Counted from the stretch's first letter, positions 42,420 to 51,557 are shown. The stretch: DNA of 64,000 nt from Flavobacterium aquatile LMG 4008 = ATCC 11947 (GCF_000757385.1 NZ_JRHH01000002.1:248001-312000); one strand, 5' to 3'. Numbers and translations: made by a program. The notes: a model not told the origin generated them from the sequence alone.

Positions 42420-45400
42420 TTATATTCGATTCATCAATTCTAATGCTTTATTAATTGACTTTACATTGTCAAATGTTAGCAATAATCGAAGTCCGTTTTT
42501 GGTTTCTTTTTCTTTCATTTTACACAAATTACTATTCATTTGCACAAACTGAACCATTTTCATAAAACGATTGGATTGGTAAAAATCACTTTGTTGATCG
42601 CCCACAAAATAGCCAATCATTTTACCTTGTTTCATCAATAATTTTTCAATTCCAATACTGCTTGCTTTCCATTTTATTCTGATGCTGTTTAGTAAAGCAT
42701 TGGCTTCTTTTGGCAACGCTCCAAATCTATCAATTAATTTTTGTTCGAATTTCAATAACGTTTCTTCATCTTTTATCAAAGCCAATTCGTTGTATAAACT
42801 CAATCGTTCTGTAATACTGTTGATGTATTCGTCTGGAAAAAGCAATTCAAAATCGGTGTCAATTTGTAAATCTTTTACGTATTCTTTGGTTTCGATATTG
42901 TTTTCTGTTGGATATAAATCTTTGAATTCGTTTTCTTTTAGTTCGTCAATAGCTTCGTTCATGATTTTTTGATAGGTATCAAATCCGATATCGTTGATGA
43001 AACCGCTTTGTTCGCCACCAAGCAAATCTCCAGCTCCACGAATTTCCAAATCTTTCATGGCGATATTAAATCCGCTTCCAAGTTCTGAGAATTGTTCCAA
43101 TGCATGAATACGTTTTCTAGCATCATCGGTCATCGCTGAATAGGGAGGAGTAATGAAATAACAAAACGCTTTTTTATTACTTCTACCAACACGACCACGC
43201 ATTTGATGCAAATCAGACAAACCAAAATTATTCGCATTATTAATGAAAATGGTATTGGCATTTGGCACATCCAATCCGCTTTCAATAATTGTTGTGGCGA
43301 CCAAAACATCAAATTCTCCGTTCATGAAGCCCAACATTAATTCTTCTAGTTTTTTTCCGTCCAATTGTCCGTGGCCAACGCCAACTCTCGCATCTGGAAC
43401 CAATCGCTGAATCATTCCAGCAACTTCTTTAATGTTTTCAATTCGATTATTGATGAAAAATACTTGTCCGTTTCTCTGAATTTCATACGAAATAGCATCA
43501 CGAATTAACTCTTCATGAAAGCGAACTACATTGGTTTCAATTGGATATCTATTTGGCGGAGGCGTCGTAATTACTGATAAATCTCGAGCTGCCATTAACG
43601 AAAATTGTAACGTTCTCGGAATTGGAGTTGCCGTTAAAGTCAACGTATCGACATTGGCAGAAATCGTTTTGAGTTTGTCTTTTACGTTTACACCAAATTT
43701 TTGTTCCTCGTCAATAATCAATAATCCTAAATCTTTGAAAACTACATTTTTATTAACCAATTGATGCGTTCCGATAATAATATCGAGTTTTCCTTCAGAT
43801 AGTTCTTTTATAGTTTGAGCTTTTTCTTTTGCAGTTCTAAAACGGTTCAAGTAACCAATTGTAACTGGCATTTCCTTCAATCTTTCGGTAAAAGTTCTAT
43901 AATGTTGGTATGCCAAAATCGTAGTTGGAACCAAAACCGCCACTTGTTTACCATTATCAACAGCTTTGAATGCCGCGCGAATGGCGACTTCTGTTTTACC
44001 AAAACCCACGTCGCCACAAACCAATCTATCCATTGGGCGATCGGTTTCCATATCATTTTTCACGTCTTGTGTTGAGGTAATTTGATCAGGCGTATCTTCA
44101 TAAATGAAGGAACTTTCTAATTCTTTTTGCAAATAACTATCGGGTGCGCAAGCAAATCCTTTTTCCAATCTTCGCTTTGCATAAAGTTGAATTAAATTGA
44201 ACGCAATATGTTTTACACGCGCTTTTGTTTTTTGTTTTAAAGCTTTCCACGCGCCACTTCCCAATTTGTAAATTTTTGGTGGTGCGCCATCTTTTCCGTT
44301 GTATTTTGAAATTTTATGTAGCGAATGAATACTCACATACACAATATCATTATCGGCATAAACCAGTTTTATAGCTTCTTGTGTTTTGCCTTCTACCTGA
44401 ATTTTTTGCAATCCACCAAACTTTCCAATTCCATGATCGATGTGAGTTACATAATCGCCAACAGTTAATGACGTCAGTTCTTTTAAGGTTATAGTTTGCT
44501 TTTTAGAATAGCCGTTTTTGATGCTGAATTTGTGATAGCGTTCAAATATTTGGTGATCGGTGTAACATGCTATCTGATTTTCCTCATCTATGAACCCTTG
44601 AAACAATGGAAAAACAACGGTATTGTATTGTTTTTTGATGTTTTCGTGGTTTTCTTCATCAATTTCTTCAAAAATATCATGAAAACGATTCGCCTGATTT
44701 TCATTCGAACAAAACAAATAATTTTTAATTCCGTTGAAATGATTTTCGTTCAAATTATTGAGCAATAAATCAAATTGCTTGTTGAATGACGGTTGCGGAT
44801 GAATATGAAATTCTATCGTTTTATCAATTTTATACGTTGGCGAATTGCTTAATTCTACCACCGAAAAATTAAGTGCTTTCCTAAGAAATTGCTTTTGATC
44901 TACAAATAAACCTTCGGGTTGAACGTGTTTTATTGTGGAGTCAAGTTTAGAAAATGCTTCGGTTGCTTTTGAAAAAAGTTTGTCTAATTGTTGCGAAAGC
45001 AAATCGGTATTCTGAATGAAAAGCACCGTTTTGGGATCGATGTAATCTAAAAAACTTTCACGATTTTCTTCAAAAAATTTATTTTCAACATTCGGAATAA
45101 TTGAAATCTTTTTTAGTTTTTCGATAGACAATTGGGTTTCTACATCAAAACTTCGAATGGAATCGACTTCATTTCCAAAAAACTCAATTCGATACGGATT
45201 ATCATTTGAAAAGGAAAACACATCTACAATTCCGCCACGCACCGAAAATTCGCCTGGTTCAGTAACAAAATCAACGCGTTTAAAGTTGTATTCAAATAAT
45301 ATTTCGTTGATAAAATCGATGGCTAATTTGTCATTAACTCCAATCTTTAAAGTGTTTTTTTCGAGATCTTTTTTGGTTACAACTTTTTCAAAAAGTGCTT

Positions 45401-45776
45401 CTGCATACGAAACAATTATAGCTGGTTTTTTACGAGAATTAATTCTGTTTAAAACCTCGGCGCGCAATAAAATATTAGCGTTATCGGTATCTTCAAGTTG
45501 GTAAGGTCTTCGGTACGAACCGGGATAAAACAGCACATCTTGGTCGTTAATCAATTGCTCTAAATCGTTTAAATAATAGGCAGCTTCTTCTTTGTCGTTG
45601 AACAATAGAAGAAAAGGCAAATCACTCTTTTCGAAAGTAGCATTTACAATAAATGACAACGCCGAACCCAATAAACCTTTCGCATTTATTTTGGTATCGC
45701 GTTGTTTTAATTCATTGGCCAAAAGCGCAACTTTAGCCGATTTTTGATAAACAGAAACTACTGTATTTTTACTCAA
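42420..45776 (-). CDS. mfd: Transcription-repair coupling factor Mfd
   Basis: 1118 residues: N-terminal UvrB-like damage-binding part (PGEFSVRGGIVDVFSF), RNA polymerase interaction domain (TVGDYVTHIDHGIGKFGGL), then a RecG-like translocase with DRLVCGDVGFGKTEVAIRA, IIDEEQKFGV (DEEQ box), LTATPIPRTLQ and QMRGRVGRSNKKAFCY. It strips RNA polymerase stalled at lesions and recruits UvrA. The length is standard. A lipoprotein gene ends 3 bp upstream. Confidence 0.97.
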   Translation of the reverse strand: MSKNTVVSVYQKSAKVALLANELKQRDTKINAKGLLGSALSFIVNATFEKSDLPFLLLFNDKEEAAYYLNDLEQLINDQDVLFYPGSYRRPYQLEDTDNANILLRAEVLNRINSRKKPAIIVSYAEALFEKVVTKKDLEKNTLKIGVNDKLAIDFINEILFEYNFKRVDFVTEPGEFSVRGGIVDVFSFSNDNPYRIEFFGNEVDSIRSFDVETQLSIEKLKKISIIPNVENKFFEENRESFLDYIDPKTVLFIQNTDLLSQQLDKLFSKATEAFSKLDSTIKHVQPEGLFVDQKQFLRKALNFSVVELSNSPTYKIDKTIEFHIHPQPSFNKQFDLLLNNLNENHFNGIKNYLFCSNENQANRFHDIFEEIDEENHENIKKQYNTVVFPLFQGFIDEENQIACYTDHQIFERYHKFSIKNGYSKKQTITLKELTSLTVGDYVTHIDHGIGKFGGLQKIQVEGKTQEAIKLVYADNDIVYVSIHSLHKISKYNGKDGAPPKIYKLGSGAWKALKQKTKARVKHIAFNLIQLYAKRRLEKGFACAPDSYLQKELESSFIYEDTPDQITSTQDVKNDMETDRPMDRLVCGDVGFGKTEVAIRAAFKAVDNGKQVAVLVPTTILAYQHYRTFTERLKEMPVTIGYLNRFRTAKEKAQTIKELSEGKLDIIIGTHQLVNKNVVFKDLGLLIIDEEQKFGVNVKDKLKTISANVDTLTLTATPIPRTLQFSLMAARDLSVITTPPPNRYPIETNVVRFHEELIRDAISYEIQRNGQVFFINNRIENIKEVAGMIQRLVPDARVGVGHGQLDGKKLEELMLGFMNGEFDVLVATTIIESGLDVPNANTIFINNANNFGLSDLHQMRGRVGRSNKKAFCYFITPPYSAMTDDARKRIHALEQFSELGSGFNIAMKDLEIRGAGDLLGGEQSGFINDIGFDTYQKIMNEAIDELKENEFKDLYPTENNIETKEYVKDLQIDTDFELLFPDEYINSITERLSLYNELALIKDEETLLKFEQKLIDRFGALPKEANALLNSIRIKWKASSIGIEKLLMKQGKMIGYFVGDQQSDFYQSNRFMKMVQFVQMNSNLCKMKEKETKNGLRLLLTFDNVKSINKALELMNRI

Positions 45777-45778
45777 GT

Positions 45779-46402
45779 TTAATTTTTTTGAAATAATTCT
45801 GATTTTATTGGACGTTCACCAAGAACTTTTGGAGCAGACGGAATAGCTCTTGCCGTATCTTTCATTTTAATTAAGTCGGGTTCGCCTTCTTCTCTTGGAA
45901 TCTGACTTCTAGTTACAATTTCTTCTAATTGCAGTTGTAAATATTCGATTTCCATATTAATTTCACCAACTAATTTCACCACTTTATTATCGGGAATTTG
46001 ATTCAAATGAATAAACAAATCCATCGATTTTACTTTGGTAGTAATCACCGAAATTCTCGCTTTTACTTGTGGTTTATTGAATTCTACCGGAATGTTATTA
46101 TTTAATTCAACGACTTTTTGAGAAAGTACTTTTGCTTTTTTCTGAAACGCACCAATAGAACTTTTTGGTTTCTGATTGATTTCGTTTAAAAAGACGCGCC
46201 ATTCGTTCCAGCTGTTAATTTTAGATTGTGTGGCAGGATTAACAGGTGCGATGTCAAAAATCCAACCGTTGCTGATGTTGTTAAAGATAGCTTCACTTTT
46301 TTTGGCTTGTTTTTGTTGTTCAATTTTGCGTTGAGCAGCATCGTCCTGACAAGAAAAAAGAAGAACAGAAAGTAGTGAAAGAATTAGCAATTTCAATTTC
46401 AT
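45779..46402 (-). CDS. Lipoprotein of unknown function
   Basis: I choose the ATG at 46402, which gives a lipoprotein signal (MKLKLLILSLLSVLLFSC, Cys18); the upstream ATG at 46435 would add non-signal residues. The 207-residue product is helical (KQAKKSEAIFNNISNGWIFD, FQKKAKVLSQKVVELNNNIP, LVGEINMEIEYLQLQLEEIV) and ends in a short proline-containing segment. I recognise no family. It precedes mfd by 3 bp and is probably cotranscribed. Confidence 0.75.
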   Translation of the reverse strand: MKLKLLILSLLSVLLFSCQDDAAQRKIEQQKQAKKSEAIFNNISNGWIFDIAPVNPATQSKINSWNEWRVFLNEINQKPKSSIGAFQKKAKVLSQKVVELNNNIPVEFNKPQVKARISVITTKVKSMDLFIHLNQIPDNKVVKLVGEINMEIEYLQLQLEEIVTRSQIPREEGEPDLIKMKDTARAIPSAPKVLGERPIKSELFQKN

Positions 46403-46567
46403 AGTGCGATTTTCATTTGGATTACAAAAATACAAAAGTAGTAGTTTAGTTTTGAGATTTTGTGAAAGGTTTTATAAATGTTGGACGATAGCAGTTTGAT
46501 TTTCAAATTTGTTTGTTAATTGTATTGGTTGCTGTTTTGAATTCGAATAAATTTCTTCCGAAAACGT

Positions 46568-46575
46568 TATCTTTG
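46568..46575 (+). promoter_or_regulatory. -7-like box for the threonine dehydrogenase gene
   Basis: TATCTTTG fits TAnnTTTG and ends 19 bp before the ATG at 46595. The nearest upstream TTTG (46536) is at 28 bp spacing, longer than the usual range. Confidence 0.42.
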
Positions 46576-46594
46576 TATCAGAAACAAACAAACT

Positions 46595-47536
46595 ATGACT
46601 ACTAAAATATTAATTATTGGTGCCTGTGGCCAAATAGGAACCGAGCTAACGACAAAGTTAAGAAGCATTTATGGTAACGACAATGTTATTGCTTCTGATA
46701 TCAGAAAATTAAACAGTGATATTGTAAACAACGGAATTTTTGAAGTTGTAAATGCATTAGATTACAATCAGATTGAGCATTTAATTGAGAAATATCAAAT
46801 TACCGATGTTTATTTAATGGCGGCATTATTATCGGCTACGGCTGAGAAAAATCCAGCTTTTGCATGGGATTTAAATATGAATTCGCTATTCCATGTATTG
46901 AATTTGGCGAAAGCCGGAAAGATAAAAAAGATATTTTGGCCTTCAAGTATCGCGGTTTTCGGACCAACAACTCCAAGAAACAACACGCCACAATATACCA
47001 TAATGGAACCTTCTACAGTGTACGGAATTTCTAAACAAACTGGCGAAAGATGGTGTGAATATTACCATAATCAATATGGAGTTGATGTGCGAAGTATTCG
47101 TTATCCTGGATTAATAAGTTGGACAACCGAACCTGGTGGCGGAACGACAGATTATGCTGTAGATATTTACCACAAAGCATTAGAAAACGGAACTTTTGAA
47201 TGTTTTTTATCAGAAGACACTAAGTTGCCAATGATGTACATGGATGATGCCATTAGAGCAACGGTAGAAATCATGCAAGCCAATGCTGATGATGTAAAGA
47301 TTCGCTCTTCGTACAATTTGTCTGGAATTAGTTTTACTCCAGCCGAGATTGCCAATGAAATTAAAAAGCATATTCCCGATTTTACTATTTCGTACAAACC
47401 CGATTTTCGTCAGAAGATTGCCGACAGTTGGCCTGCTTCAATAGACGATTCTAGCGCTAGAAAAGATTGGGGTTGGAGACATGAATTTGAAATGGATTCG
47501 ATGACAAAAGTGATGTTGGAGAATTTGAGGAAGTAA
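46595..47536 (+). CDS. SDR-type L-threonine 3-dehydrogenase (GalE-like)
   Basis: 313 residues: KILIIGACGQIGTELTTKL (NAD-binding), WPSSIAVFGPTTPRNNTPQ, and catalytic YGISK in TVYGISKQTGERWCEYYH. The sequence follows the short-chain threonine dehydrogenases described from Flavobacterium and other organisms, with GLISWTTEPGGGTTDYAVD as a family mark. The reaction gives 2-amino-3-ketobutyrate for glycine formation; kbl is not in this window. A UDP-sugar epimerase is the main alternative, less likely given these motifs. Confidence 0.85.
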   Translation: MTTKILIIGACGQIGTELTTKLRSIYGNDNVIASDIRKLNSDIVNNGIFEVVNALDYNQIEHLIEKYQITDVYLMAALLSATAEKNPAFAWDLNMNSLFHVLNLAKAGKIKKIFWPSSIAVFGPTTPRNNTPQYTIMEPSTVYGISKQTGERWCEYYHNQYGVDVRSIRYPGLISWTTEPGGGTTDYAVDIYHKALENGTFECFLSEDTKLPMMYMDDAIRATVEIMQANADDVKIRSSYNLSGISFTPAEIANEIKKHIPDFTISYKPDFRQKIADSWPASIDDSSARKDWGWRHEFEMDSMTKVMLENLRK

Positions 47537-47636
47537 GGTTTTATGTAACATTTTTGAACATAGATTAGAGAAATTATATAAATTTTTAAAATTTCTTTAA
47601 TCTGTGTTTCTTTTTTATAGTTCTGATTTATTCAGC

Positions 47637-47782
47637 CGTCACTTCGAGTGTTTTTTATAAAATTGCGACCGAGCTATTTTATGAAAAATGTATCGAGAAC
47701 TTTGGAGCAATTAATTCAGTTTTTCAAAAGTTCTCGATACAATTTTGCTCCATTGCATTCCACAAAATCACTCGAAGTGACG
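47637..47782. repeat. Nested inverted-repeat element, CGTCACTTCGAGTG family
   Basis: Outer arms CGTCACTTCGAGTG (47637-47650) and CACTCGAAGTGACG (47769-47782) are perfect complements. Inner arms TGTATCGAGAACTTT (47689-47703) and AAAGTTCTCGATACA (47727-47741) are also perfect. The outer motif recurs at 55530 and 55751. No open frame crosses it. It fills most of the gap between two convergent genes and may end transcription from both. Confidence 0.72.
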
Positions 47783-47811
47783 ATTGAGTAATTCCGGAAT
47801 TTGGAAAGAAA

Positions 47812-48294
47812 CTATTTTTTCAATTTACTAATCAAAGCGTCTTCAATAGGCGCTTTTATTTTTGTAACTTCATCCGAATTGTCGTTGGGAACGGTCATTG
47901 ATAATACGTAATGTTTTATTTTCCAAGAGTTTTTGTCTTTTACCAAAACACCCGAACCACGACAGATTTTCATTTGAGTATTCAATAATTCATCAAACCA
48001 AGCTGTTTTTCCGTCTTTAGAAAAATAGATATTTCGTTCTAACGCGGTGAAACTCCAAGCGCGACCTTTATCGAAATAAGGTTTTGCAAAGGCTTTAAAT
48101 TGAGTTTTGTTCCAGTTTTCTGTAGCATCGGTTCCAATGTAGATGGAATCATCGGTTAAGTAACTAAAGTAGTTGTCAAACTGAACATCGGCTGCAGCTT
48201 TGTGCCAATTGTCTAACATTACATTTATGTCTTTTTTGTCTTGTGCTGTTGCAAAAGTTGTAGCTAGCAATAAAAAGAAAAGTAGTTTTTTCAT
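47812..48294 (-). CDS. Exported NTF2/SnoaL-like protein
   Basis: I choose the ATG at 48294 (MKKLLFFLLLATTFATAQ, a signal peptide) over the one at 48339. The 160-residue product has the SnoaL-type opening INVMLDNWHKAAADVQFDNY and FSYLTDDSIYIGTDATENWN, with a cone-shaped alpha+beta fold expected. Catalytic residues are not evident. It is probably periplasmic. The function is unknown. Confidence 0.78.
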   Translation of the reverse strand: MKKLLFFLLLATTFATAQDKKDINVMLDNWHKAAADVQFDNYFSYLTDDSIYIGTDATENWNKTQFKAFAKPYFDKGRAWSFTALERNIYFSKDGKTAWFDELLNTQMKICRGSGVLVKDKNSWKIKHYVLSMTVPNDNSDEVTKIKAPIEDALISKLKK

Positions 48295-48323
48295 GAGTAA
48301 AGTTTTGATAAAAATACAAAAAG

Positions 48324-48443
48324 GTTGCCACAAAGTCATTAAGCCACAAAGTTTTTTTCTAGCTCACTGACCAAAAGAAATATATTTTAGAGTTTAACAA
48401 ATTAAAGTAAACCTTTGCGTCTTTGTGTCTTCGTGGCAAAAAT
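48324..48443. repeat. Full inverted copy of the TTGCCACAAAG repeat family
   Basis: Left part GGTTGCCACAAAGTCATTAA (from 48324), then GCCACAAAGTTTTT; right part AAACCTTTGCGTCTTTGTGT (48410 on), then CTTCGTGGCAAAAA. The two parts pair as arms of a large imperfect hairpin. The element fills the gap between the SnoaL-like gene and amt and ends 4 bp before the amt stop. Confidence 0.65.
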
Positions 48444-48447
48444 GTAT

Positions 48448-49779
48448 CTAAAACTTCTCACCATGCTGCGATAAATCCAAACCTAAATCTTCTGATTCTT
48501 CGGTAACACGTATGGGAATTATAAAATTGGTAATTTTAAAAAGTAAGTAAGCACCACCAAAAGTAAATGCCGAAACTAGAACCAACGCCATCATGTGATG
48601 ACCAAAAACGCTCCATCCGCCGTGAAGCAAACTAGCATTTTCTCCTTGTGCGAAGATTGCCGTAAGAATCATACCCATAATTCCGCCAACGCCATGACAG
48701 GCAAAAACGTCTAACGTGTCGTCTATTTGCTTTAGCTTTTTCCAATAGACCATTTTGTTGGAAACTATAGCGCCGATAAATCCGAAGAAAATACTTTGCG
48801 GAACGGTTACAAATCCTGCCGAAGGAGTAATTACCACCAATCCAACAACTGCGCCGATACAAGCTCCGAGTGCCGAAACTTTTCGTCCGTTTAATCGGTC
48901 GAAGAACACCCAAGTCATCATTGCTGATGCCGATGCGATTGTAGTAGTTGCAAATGCCATTGCCGCCGTTGCATTTGCTGCCAAAGCCGAACCAGCATTG
49001 AATCCGAACCAACCAAACCACAACAATCCAGTTCCTAATAACACAAACGGAATGTTGGTAGGAATATGTTCGCTATTTTTTCGTTTGCCCAAAACAATAA
49101 CTCCAGCCAATGCTGCGAAACCTGCGCTCATGTGCACCACTGTACCTCCAGCGAAATCCTTAACTCCGAAATAACTACCTAAAAGGCCGTGAGGATGCCA
49201 AATCATGTGGCATAACGGAGCATAAATACAAACTGTGAACAAACAAATAAATAGGAGAAAGGAGATAAAGCGAATGCGCTCGGCCAATGCGCCGGTTATG
49301 ATTGCAGGCGTAATCACAGCAAATTTCATTTGGAAAAGGGCAAAAAGAATAAACGGTATTGAAGAACCCAACGACTTATGAGGCAAAAGTTCTACTTGAT
49401 CAAAAAAAGCATAATTGCATGGGTTGCCTATTATTCCGTAGTGTGTTCCGTCTATGGTTAAGCCTATTGGGCTTCCGAATGATAAACTGAAACCTACGGT
49501 TACCCAAAGCAAACTCACAACGCCAAGGCAAATAAAACTTTTGAGCATGGTAGAAATGACGTTTTTCTTGCCCACCATTCCGCCATAGAAAAAAGAAAGT
49601 CCAGGCGTCATTAATAAAACTAAGCACGATGCAGTTAGTAACCAAGCCACATCGGCAAAATTAATTGTACTTGCATCATTAAAATCGGTTGTTGGCGCTT
49701 GGTGTTGCCAAAACAAACCAGTAATCGCTACAATTGTAATAATTATGAAAGCCGATATCCAACGTTTTTCTAAACCCAT
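48448..49779 (-). CDS. amt: Ammonium transporter
   Basis: 443 residues, about eleven or twelve membrane segments. Motifs: LVLLMTPGLSFFYGGMVGKK, the pore segment DFAGGTVVHMSAGFAALAG and the second pore His in FACHGVGGIMGMIL. It conducts ammonia or ammonium across the inner membrane. No glnK (PII) gene is adjacent here, unlike in many bacteria. A short hairpin lies directly before the start. Confidence 0.95.
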   Translation of the reverse strand: MGLEKRWISAFIIITIVAITGLFWQHQAPTTDFNDASTINFADVAWLLTASCLVLLMTPGLSFFYGGMVGKKNVISTMLKSFICLGVVSLLWVTVGFSLSFGSPIGLTIDGTHYGIIGNPCNYAFFDQVELLPHKSLGSSIPFILFALFQMKFAVITPAIITGALAERIRFISFLLFICLFTVCIYAPLCHMIWHPHGLLGSYFGVKDFAGGTVVHMSAGFAALAGVIVLGKRKNSEHIPTNIPFVLLGTGLLWFGWFGFNAGSALAANATAAMAFATTTIASASAMMTWVFFDRLNGRKVSALGACIGAVVGLVVITPSAGFVTVPQSIFFGFIGAIVSNKMVYWKKLKQIDDTLDVFACHGVGGIMGMILTAIFAQGENASLLHGGWSVFGHHMMALVLVSAFTFGGAYLLFKITNFIIPIRVTEESEDLGLDLSQHGEKF

Positions 49780-49784
49780 TTTAT

Positions 49785-49811
49785 TTTTACCCTAAAATTT
49801 ATGGGGTAAAA
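49785..49811 (-). promoter_or_regulatory. Short inverted repeat in the amt leader
   Basis: TTTTACCC (49785-49792) and GGGTAAAA (49804-49811) pair as 8-bp arms, starting 6 bp upstream of the amt ATG. This could be an operator or a leader hairpin affecting translation; I cannot choose. Confidence 0.35.
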
Positions 49812-50019
49812 TTATAAAATAATTAAATATAATGGATTTGAAGTCTAAAATAATTGGGGTTAAAAATAAATTTTTATGAAAAATACAATTATAAGTTTGT
49901 TTTTGCGTCATGTATGTAGATATTCGAAATTATAGTACAAATACATTATTTAAAATGTAACACCAACGCTTTTTAATAGCCTACCTTGCTCGGCTTGTCT
50001 AATCGAGTACAAATGTGAA

Positions 50020-50613
50020 ATGGATGCTAGTTTTGAAACCTTGATTACGAGTTTTATTGAAAATAATGTGGGAATTGCCGATGATTTTTTGAGTGATGAA
50101 TTGTGTCAGCATTTAAAAGAAAATCTTTTACAATTGAACGATAGTGATTTGCTAAAAAAAGCAGGAGTAGGCAATGATGCCCGAATGGTTGTAGACGATT
50201 TAATTAGAAATGACAAAATTTATTGGCTAGATAAAGCGCACAATAACAAATTTGAAAATGCTTTTTTTGCTAAAATTGATGCTTTTGTGGCACATTTAAA
50301 CCGCAGTTGTTTTACCAATATTAAAAGCTACGAATTTCACTACTCTTTGTATGAATCGGGTAGTTTTTACCGACCTCATTTTGATCAATTTGAAGACGAT
50401 GCCAAGCGCCAATTCTCGATGATTAGTTACTTAAATGCCAATTGGGAGCAAAAGGACGGAGGCGAATTAAAGATTTACCAAGACAACAGCAACCAAACGA
50501 TTTCACCCACGCAAGGCAAAACGGTTTTCTTTAATAGTCACGATTTAGAACATGAGGTTTTAGTGACGAATGAGAGACGAATGAGTGTTACTGGTTGGTT
50601 GAAGAGAGGTTAG
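50020..50613 (+). CDS. 2-oxoglutarate/Fe(II)-dependent oxygenase (prolyl hydroxylase-like)
   Basis: 197 residues with the iron triad: HFDQ (HxD) in YRPHFDQFEDD, and the distal His in DLEHEVLVTNERRMSVTGW; the Arg in that segment would bind 2-oxoglutarate. The form SLYESGSFYRPHFDQ is typical of the P4H-like family that hydroxylates protein residues. The partner is unknown. The last 23 codons recur 239 bp downstream as an in-frame duplicate with its own stop. Confidence 0.88.
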   Translation: MDASFETLITSFIENNVGIADDFLSDELCQHLKENLLQLNDSDLLKKAGVGNDARMVVDDLIRNDKIYWLDKAHNNKFENAFFAKIDAFVAHLNRSCFTNIKSYEFHYSLYESGSFYRPHFDQFEDDAKRQFSMISYLNANWEQKDGGELKIYQDNSNQTISPTQGKTVFFNSHDLEHEVLVTNERRMSVTGWLKRG

Positions 50614-50671
50614 ATATTTTTTTGTAGAAAACTTGAATCACATTAATCTTTTGGGTACCACAACATCGAGG

Positions 50672-50731
50672 TATATACGGCTTATATACGGCGTATATAT
50701 GGAGTAAGTACGGCGTAAGTACGGAGTAAGT
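50672..50731. repeat. 11-bp tandem repeat, five units
   Basis: Five successive 11-base units run from 50672 to 50726: TATATACGGCT, TATATACGGCG, TATATATGGAG, TAAGTACGGCG, TAAGTACGGAG, followed by a partial TAAGT. Spacing is close to one DNA helical turn per unit. It lies between the oxygenase and its duplicated 3' end. It is not a CRISPR (no spacers). Confidence 0.75.
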
Positions 50732-50783
50732 GTAAATTTCAATGCGATTGATTTTTGTATTGAGGTTTCTTAAAATTTACGAT

Positions 50784-50852
50784 TTGGAGCATGAGGTTTT
50801 AGTAACGAATGAGAGAAGTATGAGAGTTATTGGTTGGTTGAAGAGAGGATGA
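50784..50852 (+). pseudogene. Duplicated last 23 codons of the oxygenase gene
   Basis: The sequence reads, in frame with its own TGA, D-L-E-H-E-V-L-V-T-N-E-R-S-M-R-V-I-G-W-L-K-R-G. This matches the end of the oxygenase at 20 of 23 residues. There is no start codon and no domain before it. It is a remnant of a second copy or the product of a local duplication. Its last 26 bases also form the 3' end of the minus-strand gene at 50827-51114. Confidence 0.8.
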
Positions 50853-51114
50853 AACTTAAATAATCATGAATAAAATCATTTTCTGATTCTTGATTTTCAT
50901 CAAATTTTAAAACGAATTGTGAAGTTAAATTATCGATAAGAGCTTCAATTTCTTCTGTGGTGTTGAGATTGTTTAGAAAAATTAATTGTTGATTTTCTTC
51001 TGAAAAATCTTCATTGAAATATATTAAAATGTCTTGCTTGAAAGAATCGGCGTAGTTTTGTTCTACTTTGTTTAAGTAGTTTTCTAGGTGATGGATTTTG
51101 TCTTTTAATTTCAT
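50827..51114 (-). CDS. Small acidic protein, unknown function
   Basis: 95 residues, acidic and helical (MKLKDKIHHLENYLNKVEQN, probably coiled coil, then FLNNLNTTEEIEALIDNLTS). Its last residues (SFILSSTNQ) are encoded by the antisense of the duplicated oxygenase end, so the C-terminus may be recent. It is divergent from the NUDIX gene, with 56 bp between starts, and could be linked to that system. I recognise no family. Confidence 0.55.
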   Translation of the reverse strand: MKLKDKIHHLENYLNKVEQNYADSFKQDILIYFNEDFSEENQQLIFLNNLNTTEEIEALIDNLTSQFVLKFDENQESENDFIHDYLSFILSSTNQ

Positions 51115-51170
51115 TGCAAAAATTTCTTTAAAATTAAATAATTATATTTAAGTTTATCAAAAATCAAAAA

Positions 51171-51557
51171 ATGATTAATGTTACCTGTGCAATCATAGTA
51201 ATAGATTCTAAAATCTTAGTAACTCAAAGAAGTGCAAAGATGAAACTACCTTTGAAATGGGAGTTTCCAGGTGGAAAACTAGAAGTAGATGAAAGTGAAG
51301 TTGATTGTGTAATGAGAGAAGTTAAAGAAGAATTAAACATTGAAATTGAAGTTTTGAACAAACTTTCCAATAGCATTTTTGATTATGGAGCTTTTAAAAT
51401 AAATCTAATTCCATTTATTGCAAATTATATCTCTGGTGAAATTTTATTGTCAGAACATAAAGATTATAAGTTGCTTGATAAAATCGAATTATTGAATTTA
51501 GATTGGGCGGAAGCAGATTTGCCAATTGTAGAAGAATTTTTAAAACTTGAATTATGA
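51171..51557 (+). CDS. NUDIX hydrolase (MutT-like)
   Basis: 128 residues. The Nudix box begins at GGKLEVDESEVDCVMREVKE and ends ELNIEI, with the expected Gly, Glu and REUxEE residues; WEFPGGKLE precedes it as in MutT. MutT-type enzymes hydrolyse nucleoside triphosphates, classically 8-oxo-dGTP. The gene overlaps the next one by 4 bp (ATGA), so the two are translationally coupled. The tie to a helicase-nuclease suggests a nucleotide or signal role, rather than plain sanitation; that is inference. Confidence 0.9.
   Translation: MINVTCAIIVIDSKILVTQRSAKMKLPLKWEFPGGKLEVDESEVDCVMREVKEELNIEIEVLNKLSNSIFDYGAFKINLIPFIANYISGEILLSEHKDYKLLDKIELLNLDWAEADLPIVEEFLKLEL

Noticed and set aside
50672..50731. 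Possible origin or iteron set
   Set aside because: There is no replication gene, DnaA-box cluster or skew signal nearby that I can see; an 11-bp array alone is not enough.
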